Of a stretch of 64,000 nt of DNA, positions 18,040-25,226 are shown in pieces. Numbering within the stretch: the first letter of the stretch is position 1; each line of letters begins with the position of its first letter. The notes beneath the pieces were generated by a model. That model saw nothing but the letters and a program-made list of their open reading frames with translations, was not told the origin of the DNA and ran no database searches. This DNA is from Paraburkholderia sp. Lineage in GTDB: Bacteria; Pseudomonadota; Gammaproteobacteria; Burkholderiales; Burkholderiaceae. The stretch is taken from contig NZ_JAPWKB010000019.1 of NCBI RefSeq assembly GCF_028283785.1, forward strand, positions 330,001 to 394,000. The letters run 5' to 3'. Made by a program: the position numbers and the translations under genes.

Positions 18040-19608
18040 TCACAAACCGAGTTCGTCCCACAAGCGATCCACACGCGCTTTGACCGCATCGTCCATTGTG
18101 ATTGGCGTGCCCCATTCGCGATCGGTTTCGCCGGGCCATTTGTTGGTCGCGTCGAGGCCCATTTTCGAGCCGAGCCCCGCAACCGGCGACGCGAAATCGA
18201 GGTAGTCGATCGGCGTGCGATCGACCATCACCGTATCGCGCGACGGATCGATGCGCGTCGTGATGGCCCAGATCACTTCCTTCCAGTCGCGGATGTTCAC
18301 GTCTTCATCGACCACGATGATGAACTTCGTGTACATGAACTGCCGCAGGAAGCTCCACACGCCGAACATCACGCGCTTCGCGTGGCCGGGATAGCTCTTC
18401 TTCATCTGCACGATCGCCATCCGGTAACTGCATCCTTCGGGCGGCAGATAGAAGTCGGTGATCTCGGTGAACTGCTTCTGTAACAGCGGCACGAACACTT
18501 CGTTTAACGCGACGCCGAGCACGGCCGGTTCGTCGGGCGGTTTGCCGGTGTACGTGGAGTGATAGATCGCGTCGCGGCGCATCGTGATCCGCTCGACGGT
18601 GAACACGGGGAACCACTCCTGCTCGTTGTAGTAGCCGGTGTGGTCGCCGTACGGGCCTTCGAGCGCGTGTTCGTAGCCTGCGCTCGCGCCTTTGGTGGGA
18701 CGCGGCGGCGCGCCGGCCGGTGCGGGTTCGGGCGTGCCGCTTTGCGGATAGATAAAGCCTTCGAGGACAATTTCCGCGCGCGCCGGGACTTGCAGCGTAT
18801 CGACGCCGGGCGTGATGCACCTGGCGAGTTCGGTGCGGCCGCCGCGCAAAAGACCCGCGAATTGATACTCGGACAAGGTGTCGGGCACCGGCGTGACTGC
18901 GCCGAGCACGGTGGCCGGATCGGCGCCGAGCACGACCGCGACCGGGTACGGCTTGCCGGGGTTTTGCAGCGCGAATTCGCGGAAATCGAGCGCGCCGCCG
19001 CGATGCGCGAGCCATCGCATGATCAGCTTGTTCCGGCCGATCAGCTGTTGCCGGTAGATGCCGAGATTCTGGCGCGTCTTGTTCGGTCCACGCGTGACGG
19101 TCAATCCCCACGTGATCAACGGACCGGCGTCGCCGGGCCAGCAGGTCTGGATGGGCAGCTTCGCGAGATCGACATCGTTGCCTTCCCAGACGATCTCCTG
19201 ACACGGCGGACTGCTAACGGTTTTCGGCGCCATGTCCCACACGGCTTTGGCGAGCGTGAACAGCTTGCCCGCGTCCTTCAAACCCTTCGGCGGCTCCGGC
19301 TCTTTCAGCGCGGACAGCAACCGTCCGACGTCGCGCAGCGATTCGAGCGCGGCCTGGTCGCCATCTTCCTTCCCGGCATCGATACCCATGCCGAGCGCAA
19401 CCCGTCGCGGCGTGCCGAACAGGTTGGCGAGCACGGGGAACGCATGCTCGCTTTTGTCCTCGAACAGCAGTGCCGGACCGCTCGCGCGCAACACGCGATC
19501 GCACAGTTCGGTCATTTCCAGGATGGGCGAGACTTTTTGCGAGATACGGCGCAGCTCGCCCATGGATTCGAGACGGGCGGCGAAGTCGCGCAGGTCTTTG
19601 TATTTCAT
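18040..19608 (-). CDS. ubiD: 4-hydroxy-3-polyprenylbenzoate decarboxylase
   Basis: Prenylated-FMN-dependent decarboxylase of ubiquinone synthesis, 522 residues. It starts MKYKDLRDFAARLESMGELRRI, the classic UbiD N-terminus; the frame is open to 19671 but only this Met fits. Conserved blocks include NLGIYRQQLIGRNKLIMRW near residue 175 and EGPYGDHTGYYNEQ near 295, where the Glu/Asp catalytic residues lie. The partner flavin prenyltransferase UbiX is not in this window. Confidence 0.95.
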   Translation of the reverse strand: MKYKDLRDFAARLESMGELRRISQKVSPILEMTELCDRVLRASGPALLFEDKSEHAFPVLANLFGTPRRVALGMGIDAGKEDGDQAALESLRDVGRLLSALKEPEPPKGLKDAGKLFTLAKAVWDMAPKTVSSPPCQEIVWEGNDVDLAKLPIQTCWPGDAGPLITWGLTVTRGPNKTRQNLGIYRQQLIGRNKLIMRWLAHRGGALDFREFALQNPGKPYPVAVVLGADPATVLGAVTPVPDTLSEYQFAGLLRGGRTELARCITPGVDTLQVPARAEIVLEGFIYPQSGTPEPAPAGAPPRPTKGASAGYEHALEGPYGDHTGYYNEQEWFPVFTVERITMRRDAIYHSTYTGKPPDEPAVLGVALNEVFVPLLQKQFTEITDFYLPPEGCSYRMAIVQMKKSYPGHAKRVMFGVWSFLRQFMYTKFIIVVDEDVNIRDWKEVIWAITTRIDPSRDTVMVDRTPIDYLDFASPVAGLGSKMGLDATNKWPGETDREWGTPITMDDAVKARVDRLWDELGL

Positions 19609-19817
19609 CGGTGCGGATCGGGCCGCAAAACGCGGCGAAAAATGGGGGCGCAGCAGGCGGGCGGCGCGCAAAACCGGTTGTCGATTTTACCTGTGTTGGT
19701 TAGCGCACGTTCGCTGGGGGAAAGTCAACTTTGTGAAGACGCGCATGGTGCGCGGTTCTTCGGCCGCTGAACACTGTTCATTATTACAATTAGTTATAGT
19801 TTTGCCTGTTCATAGTG

Positions 19818-19845
19818 TTGACGATCTATAAACTCTTGGTAGAAT
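19818..19845 (+). promoter_or_regulatory. Sigma70-like promoter upstream of the lytic transglycosylase
   Basis: TTGACG at 19818-19823, 16-base spacer, TAGAAT at 19840-19845. Transcription would start near 19852, leaving about 345 bases before the protein start. Confidence 0.65.
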
Positions 19846-19851
19846 CCGGTC

Positions 19852-19990
19852 ACATTGGTTGCAGGGCTTGAAACTTCTTACCACTGCCCCCGGTCCTATC
19901 GACGCAACGCGTCACCGTTTACCGACCCCTGCACGGTTTCTTACGGCCTTATTTGCAGTCCTCGCCAGCGTTGTTCCGACGCTGGTTTTT
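19852..19990 (+). ncRNA. Candidate small RNA or attenuated leader
   Basis: The stretch between the predicted start and the hairpin CCAGCGT-TGTTCCG-ACGCTGG followed by TTTTT would be a discrete transcript of about 139 nt. It could be an independent small RNA or the prematurely ended leader of the transglycosylase mRNA. I do not recognise a known RNA family in it. Confidence 0.4.
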
Positions 19991-20196
19991 CGCGTGGGAG
20001 CCATTGCGTGCATGCTTTTTTGGCATGACGCCCCCGCTTTTTGAGATTTTGGCTCCCCACAGACGGTTTTTATGCCGTTTCCCGACGTCGCTGCTGCCTT
20101 GACCAGAGCAAGCGGCGTCTTGATCTGCGAACGTTGACGTTTTAAACGCCGGCTCGTCCAGCGAAGTTCGCGGATCATGCAACATGGGAGATCTGA

Positions 20197-21363
20197 ATGA
20201 ACGCCTGGTTATCGTGGCGTCCCGATCAGCGACTTGCGCCTGTTTTACGCGCTGCAGTACGTCGCGGGACGCGTATGAGTCATCACCTGTTCAGCATCGT
20301 CGGCGGCCTCGCCGTGGTGCTGGCACTGACGCTGTGGCTGATGCCCGGCTGGCGCGGCACTTTGGCCGCCAGGCTGATGCCGGTCATCTCGGCTGCGGTG
20401 CAAGCGGGTCCAGCCCGTCTGCTACAGGGCAATCCGCTACCTTCGTTCGCGCCGTCCAGCGGCGCTGCGTCGGATGATACGGTTTCGTCGAATGCCGTTT
20501 CCGGCAACGACACGATCACGAGCACGACCCCCGTCGCCACTGCGACGGTCGCCAATACCAGCTACGACGGCGCCTTCGACGGCAGCGGCAACGCCGGCAT
20601 GGGCATCGCCGCGCTGAACGGCCTCGACCCGCGCACGCTGCAAAGCGTCAGCGCGCTGGCACGACTGATCCCCGCACAACGCGTGGCCGCCGATGCACGC
20701 GACGACCGCGTGCTGGTGTCGGCACGTGAGCAGGCGCTCGTCGCAAGCTACCTTGCACGGCGCTACCGCGTTGCGCAGGAACCGGTCGGCGAACTCGTCA
20801 AGGCGGCTTTCGACACGGGCCGCGAAGTCGGTCTCGATCCGCTGTTGCTGCTCGCCGTGATGGCGATCGAGTCGGGTTTCAATCCGTACGCGGAAAGCGG
20901 CGTCGGCGCGCAGGGCCTGATGCAGGTGATGTCGAAGGTTCACTCGGACAAGTTCCAGTACTTCGGTGGTCAGAGCGCAGCGCTCGAACCGGTCGCCAAC
21001 ATCAAGGTGGGCGCACTCGTGCTGAAGGATTGCATCGCGCGCGGCGGCTCGCTGCCGGGCGGTTTGCGTCTGTACGTGGGCTCCACGGCGCCTGACGACG
21101 GCGGTTACGGTGCGAAGGTGATGGCCGAGCGCGGTCGCCTGCGCGATGTCGCACGGGGCCGCAAGGTGCCGATCAACGCACCGCAAGCACCTGCAACGAC
21201 CACGGCACCGGTCACGACCGTGCAAACCACGCCGAAGCGTGTGCAGGTAACGCTGGAAGGCGCACACCCGCTGGCTGCGGCCACCACGGTCAAGTCGCCG
21301 ACACAGGACGACGCGGCCGCGACGCCGACCAAGCACGTAGCCACGCCGGAACTGGGCGCGTAA
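20197..21363 (+). CDS. Lytic transglycosylase (SLT domain)
   Basis: Peptidoglycan-cleaving transglycosylase, 388 residues, forming 1,6-anhydro-MurNAc ends. The N-terminal part has a membrane anchor or signal (MSHHLFSIVGGLAVVLALTLWLMPGW near residue 27) and a Ser/Thr-rich linker. The SLT domain at about 195-300 has the catalytic Glu in LLLAVMAIESGFNP, then the GVGAQGLMQVM motif. The C-terminus is a Thr/Pro/Ala-rich tail. GGGAGATCTGA lies before the ATG at 20197; Met27 is an alternative start. It acts in the periplasm. Confidence 0.88.
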   Translation: MNAWLSWRPDQRLAPVLRAAVRRGTRMSHHLFSIVGGLAVVLALTLWLMPGWRGTLAARLMPVISAAVQAGPARLLQGNPLPSFAPSSGAASDDTVSSNAVSGNDTITSTTPVATATVANTSYDGAFDGSGNAGMGIAALNGLDPRTLQSVSALARLIPAQRVAADARDDRVLVSAREQALVASYLARRYRVAQEPVGELVKAAFDTGREVGLDPLLLLAVMAIESGFNPYAESGVGAQGLMQVMSKVHSDKFQYFGGQSAALEPVANIKVGALVLKDCIARGGSLPGGLRLYVGSTAPDDGGYGAKVMAERGRLRDVARGRKVPINAPQAPATTTAPVTTVQTTPKRVQVTLEGAHPLAAATTVKSPTQDDAAATPTKHVATPELGA

Positions 21364-21426
21364 GTCTGGCGCAGGACGTGAGCTAAACCGCTTCATCCAC
21401 GCTTTGGATGAAGCGCGCCGCAAATG

Positions 21427-21456
21427 AAAAGGGCACCGCAAGGTGCCCTTTTTTTG
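21427..21456. terminator. Intrinsic terminator after the lytic transglycosylase
   Basis: AAAAGGGCACC-GCAA-GGTGCCCTTTTTTT hairpin, usable in both directions between convergent genes. Confidence 0.9.
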
Positions 21457-21572
21457 TTGCAACGCAGAAGTTCTACGCGGTTTGCGATCAACCGAACGCC
21501 TGTTTGAAACTGAAACGCCGATCTGTTCCGTCGGAATAAATCGGCGTGATTCGTCGGTTCTTAGCGCTTTCG

Positions 21573-22766
21573 TTAGCGCCCAAACAACCTGGCGAGACGA
21601 TCGACCGCTTCTTCGAGTTTCGGATAAGCGGTCGCGTACGACAGACGCACGTATTCACGCGGCGCATGCGAGCCGAAATCCATGCCCGGCACCAGCACGA
21701 CGCCCGCATCGTGCAGCATCGACGATGTCAGCGCGGCACTATTGCCCGCTGCGACGTGCGACACATTGCTGCAGTCGGCGTACACGTAGAACGCGCCGTC
21801 GGGCATTACCGGCACCTTGAAACCGAGCGTTTCCAGCGCGGGCGCGATGAAATCGCGACGACGCTTGAACTCCAGCCGCCGCGCTTCGTAGATCGCCAGC
21901 GTGTCCGGCTCGAAGCACGCGAGCGCCGCGTGCTGCGCGAGCGCCGACGCGCAGATGAACAGGTTTTGCGCGAGTTTCTCGAACGCGCCGGTCATCGACG
22001 GCGGCACGACCAGCCAGCCCAGTCGCCAGCCGGTCATGTTGAAGTACTTCGAAAAACTGTTCACGGTGATCACGTCGTCGCCGAACGACAGCGCCGACAC
22101 CGGCGCCGCGTCGTAGCTCAAGCCCTGATAGATCTCATCGACGATGGTGAAGCCGCCGCGCGCCCGCACGGCCTGAACGATGCGTTTCAGCTCGTCCGGA
22201 TCGATCGACGTGCCGGTCGGATTCGACGGCGACGCCAGCAGCACGCCGCGCGTGCGCTCGTTCCACAGAAGCTCGACATCCGCCGCGGTCAGCTGGAAGC
22301 GTTCGGCCGGGCCGCTCGGCACCAGCACCGGCTTGCCTTCGGCGGCGACCACGAAATGGCGGTTGCACGGATAGCACGGGTCGGGCATCAGCACTTCGTC
22401 GTCGCGATCGACCAGCGCCGCGCACGCCAGCAACAGCGCCGCCGACGCGCCCGCTGTGACGACGATCCGCGCCGGATCGACCTGAAGGCCGTACGCGCTC
22501 GCGTAGTGCGCCGAGATCGCTTCGCGCAGCGGTTGCAGACCGAGCGCGCTGGTGTATTGGGTGACGCCGCGACGCAGCGCCGCGCTCGCGGCTTCGATGA
22601 CCGGCTCGGGCGCGGTAAAGTCGGGCTCGCCGATTCCCATGTGAATGATGTCGCGCCCGTCGCGCTCCAGCAGCGCGGCCTGCTTGGCGAGTTCCATCAC
22701 ATAGAAGGGCTGAATGGCATCGACGCGGGCGGCCAGCCGCACCATCGGATCGGTCACGGTGTTCAT
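21573..22766 (-). CDS. PLP-dependent aminotransferase (class I/II)
   Basis: Fold-type I aminotransferase, 397 residues. The family start DAIQPFYVMELAKQAALLERDGRDIIHMGIGEPDF is followed by the PLP-lysine motif VNSFSKYFNMTGWRLGW near residue 235 and the Arg-rich C-terminal YVRLSYA. It likely uses an aromatic or neutral amino acid with 2-oxoglutarate; the substrate is not determinable. I chose MNTVTDPM at 22766; eight extra residues are possible up to 22790. It is the last gene of the run after nusB. Confidence 0.88.
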   Translation of the reverse strand: MNTVTDPMVRLAARVDAIQPFYVMELAKQAALLERDGRDIIHMGIGEPDFTAPEPVIEAASAALRRGVTQYTSALGLQPLREAISAHYASAYGLQVDPARIVVTAGASAALLLACAALVDRDDEVLMPDPCYPCNRHFVVAAEGKPVLVPSGPAERFQLTAADVELLWNERTRGVLLASPSNPTGTSIDPDELKRIVQAVRARGGFTIVDEIYQGLSYDAAPVSALSFGDDVITVNSFSKYFNMTGWRLGWLVVPPSMTGAFEKLAQNLFICASALAQHAALACFEPDTLAIYEARRLEFKRRRDFIAPALETLGFKVPVMPDGAFYVYADCSNVSHVAAGNSAALTSSMLHDAGVVLVPGMDFGSHAPREYVRLSYATAYPKLEEAVDRLARLFGR

Positions 22767-22910
22767 TGCAATGTTCCAGTCAAAAAACAAACGGACGGCG
22801 CGCTCTGCCGGCGATATGCGGGCAGGGCGGCCGTCCGTGAGCGGGCGGTTGGGCGGCGGGCGGCGAACGCGCGTTGCGACGCGTGTAGACCGGGACGCCC
22901 GACAACCGTG

Positions 22911-23345
22911 TTAAGGCTTGCGAGCCGCCTGCGTTTCAGCGACGCGCAGTTGCGCCGACAGCTTGTCGAGTACGCCGTTGACATACTTGTAGCCGTCGGA
23001 GCCGCCGAAGGTTTTCGTCAGTTCGACCGCTTCGTTGATGACGACGCGATACGGGATATCGACGTGGTTCTTCAGCTCGTACGCGGCGACCAGCAACACC
23101 GCGCGTTCGACCGGCGACAGTTGCTCGATCGGGCGGTCGAGGCAGGGCGTGAGGTCGGCGGACAGCGTTGCCGAATCGCGGATCACGCCGTGCAGCAGCG
23201 CTTCCAGATGCTCGAGGTCGGCCTTGTCGTAGCCCTGCGCGCCACGCAGTTGCGCGTCGATCTCACCGCCGGGCGCACCGGACAGCAGCCACTGATACAG
23301 ACCCTGCGTGGCCAGTTCGCGGGAACGTCGGCGTGCGCTCTTCAT
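22911..23345 (-). CDS. nusB: Transcription antitermination factor NusB
   Basis: All-helical RNA-binding factor that, with NusE (S10), binds boxA for rRNA antitermination; 144 residues, the usual size. The start KSARRRSRELATQGLYQWLLSG and the C-terminal PYRVVINEAVELTKTFGGSDGYKYVNGVLDKL are diagnostic. Its ATG overlaps the ribH stop by 4 bases (ATGA), the usual ribH-nusB coupling. Confidence 0.96.
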   Translation of the reverse strand: MKSARRRSRELATQGLYQWLLSGAPGGEIDAQLRGAQGYDKADLEHLEALLHGVIRDSATLSADLTPCLDRPIEQLSPVERAVLLVAAYELKNHVDIPYRVVINEAVELTKTFGGSDGYKYVNGVLDKLSAQLRVAETQAARKP

Positions 23346-23842
23346 GCCTCTTCCTCTTCGTCTTCTTCGTCGTCGCCGGACAACTGGTCCAGCGCCACCG
23401 ACAGATTCGCCATTTCGACCGCGACGCGCGCTGCATCACGACCCTTTTCGGTCATGCGAGCGACGGCCTGCTCGTCGTTTTCCGTGGTCAGCACGGCGTT
23501 CGCGACCGGAATGCCGAAGTCCAGACCGATGCGGGTGATGCCCGCGCCGCTTTCGTTCGACACCAGTTCGAAGTGATACGTTTCGCCGCGCACCACGGCG
23601 CCCAGCGCGATCAGTGCGTCGAAATGCGAGCTTTCCGCGAGCTTTTGCAGCGCCAGCGGGATTTCCAGCGCGCCCGGCACGGTGACGAGCAGCACGTCTT
23701 CACCGACGACGCCGAGGCGTTCGAGTTCTTCGATGCAGGCATCGACGAGGCCGTTGCAGACCGGTTCGTTAAAGCGCGACTGAACGATGCCGATGCGCAG
23801 GCCGTCGCCGTCGAGGTTCGGTTGATATTGTCCGATTTCCAT
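23342..23842 (-). CDS. ribH: 6,7-dimethyl-8-ribityllumazine synthase
   Basis: Penultimate enzyme of riboflavin synthesis: it condenses 5-amino-6-ribitylaminouracil with dihydroxybutanone phosphate. 166 residues. Motifs include IVQSRFNEPVCNGLVDACI near residue 22, VPGALEIPLALQKLAES near 55 and LGAVVRGETYHFELV near 85, with the catalytic His in the last. The C-terminus is unusually acidic (SGDDEEDEEEEA). It follows ribBA by 66 bases. Confidence 0.96.
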   Translation of the reverse strand: MEIGQYQPNLDGDGLRIGIVQSRFNEPVCNGLVDACIEELERLGVVGEDVLLVTVPGALEIPLALQKLAESSHFDALIALGAVVRGETYHFELVSNESGAGITRIGLDFGIPVANAVLTTENDEQAVARMTEKGRDAARVAVEMANLSVALDQLSGDDEEDEEEEA

Positions 23843-23908
23843 ATGAGGTCCGTAGTGTTTGGTTGAGCGCGAAGCGTGGGTGTGCTTTTGGATACGCGTG
23901 TGACTGGA

Positions 23909-25042
23909 TCAGGCCTTGGTTTGCGCCGCCGGGCTGCCGGGCATCGGGACGAAGCCAGTGACTTCGAGACCGTATCCCGACATGCTGCCCAGCTTGCGCG
24001 GATTCGACAGCACCTGCATCTTGCCGACACCCAGTTCGCGCAGAATCTGCGCGCCGATGCCGTACGTCTTGAAATCGACCGGACGGCGCTTGAGCGCGTC
24101 GGCTTTCTCTTTCGAGTCGAACGCCTTGAAGACGTCCACCAGATGATCTTTCGTGTCGCCGCAATTGAGCAGCACGATCACGCCGTTGTCGCGCGCGGCG
24201 ATTTCCTTCATGGCGGCGTCGAGCGTCCATGAGTGCGTGGACACGCCGGTTTCCAGCAGATCCAGCACCGACAGCGGCTCGTGCACGCGCACCAGCGTGT
24301 CGGTATCCGGCGTGGGCGTGCCGCGCACCAGCGCGATATGCGGCTGGTTGCTCGGCTGATCCAGATACATGACCGCGCGGAACGCGCCGTGTGCGGTCTG
24401 CATGGTGCGTTCGCAGATCCGTTCGACGATCGACTCGGTGCGGCTGCGATAGTGGATCAGATCGGCGATCGTGCCGATTTTCAGGCCGTGTTCCGCCGCG
24501 AACTCCATCAGATCGGGCAGACGCGCCATCGTGCCGTCGTCCTTGATCACTTCGCAGATCACGGCCGCCGGTTGCAGGCCGCCGAGCGCCGTCAGGTCGC
24601 AGCCGGCTTCGGTATGGCCGGCACGCACCAGCACACCGCCCGGCTGGGCCATGATCGGGAACACGTGGCCCGGCTGCACGATGTGGTCGGCACGCGCGTC
24701 CGGCGCGACCGCCGCCGCGATGGTGCGCGCGCGATCCGCCGCCGAAATGCCCGTGGTCACGCCTTCGGCCGCTTCGATGCTGACCGTGAACGCCGTGCCG
24801 TACTGCGTGCCGTTGCGGTACGTCATCAACGGCAGGTTCAGCAGCTTGCAGCGTTCCTGCGTCAGCGTCAGGCAGATCAGGCCACGACCGTAGCGCGCCA
24901 TGAAGTTGATTGCCTCCGGGGTGACGAATTCGGCGGCGATGACGAGATCACCCTCGTTTTCACGGTCTTCTTCGTCGACGAGGATCACCATCCGGCCGGC
25001 TTTCAGTTCGGCGATGATCTCAAGGGTGGAGGCGAGCGTCAT
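23909..25042 (-). CDS. ribB: 3,4-dihydroxy-2-butanone-4-phosphate synthase with degenerate GTP cyclohydrolase II domain
   Basis: The N-terminal 200 residues are a full DHBP synthase, with the acidic loop DEEDRENEGDLVIAAE near residue 24 and GHTEAGCDL near 142. It makes dihydroxybutanone phosphate from ribulose-5-phosphate for riboflavin. The C-terminal 160 residues align with GTP cyclohydrolase II, but the zinc-binding cysteines expected after VRVHE (normally C-x10-C-x-C) are absent: the stretch reads PLSVLDLLETGVSTHS. The domain therefore probably lacks cyclohydrolase activity, as in RibBX-type proteins, and a separate RibA should exist elsewhere. 377 residues. No FMN riboswitch seen upstream. 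Confidence 0.92.
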   Translation of the reverse strand: MTLASTLEIIAELKAGRMVILVDEEDRENEGDLVIAAEFVTPEAINFMARYGRGLICLTLTQERCKLLNLPLMTYRNGTQYGTAFTVSIEAAEGVTTGISAADRARTIAAAVAPDARADHIVQPGHVFPIMAQPGGVLVRAGHTEAGCDLTALGGLQPAAVICEVIKDDGTMARLPDLMEFAAEHGLKIGTIADLIHYRSRTESIVERICERTMQTAHGAFRAVMYLDQPSNQPHIALVRGTPTPDTDTLVRVHEPLSVLDLLETGVSTHSWTLDAAMKEIAARDNGVIVLLNCGDTKDHLVDVFKAFDSKEKADALKRRPVDFKTYGIGAQILRELGVGKMQVLSNPRKLGSMSGYGLEVTGFVPMPGSPAAQTKA

Positions 25043-25226
25043 GGTGGCGGGTGGCGTGATTTTCGGGAAAGCGCGTATTTTACGCCACGCCGCTGCCCAA
25101 GTCCCCCTCGGCCGAACGGTATAGGCGTTTCCACCGGCATTGCACTTGTCTCGCGGCGCATGCCGGAACGGGCCGAGCGAGCGCCGGCGCGGGTCTCGTC
25201 GCGTCGCCCGACGCCCGAAACGCGCG

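Larger units (their letters stand above)
19609..20196. other. Long intergenic region upstream of the lytic transglycosylase, with promoter and early terminator
   Basis: 588 bases between divergent genes. The first part (about 19770-19815) is AT-rich. A sigma70-like promoter at 19818-19845 is followed about 120 bases later by a hairpin with a T-run (19965-19990). Further imperfect hairpins occur at about 20082-20125. No convincing protein-coding frame was seen; a 61-codon frame at 19859 lacks a ribosome site. Confidence 0.6.

Noticed and set aside
21546..23576. 676-codon frame opposite the aminotransferase, nusB and ribH
   Set aside because: Shadow of three certain genes; Arg/His-rich composition typical of antisense frames.
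25043..25226. FMN riboswitch expected upstream of the riboflavin genes
   Set aside because: None of the conserved RFN blocks are present on the minus strand here or before ribD.
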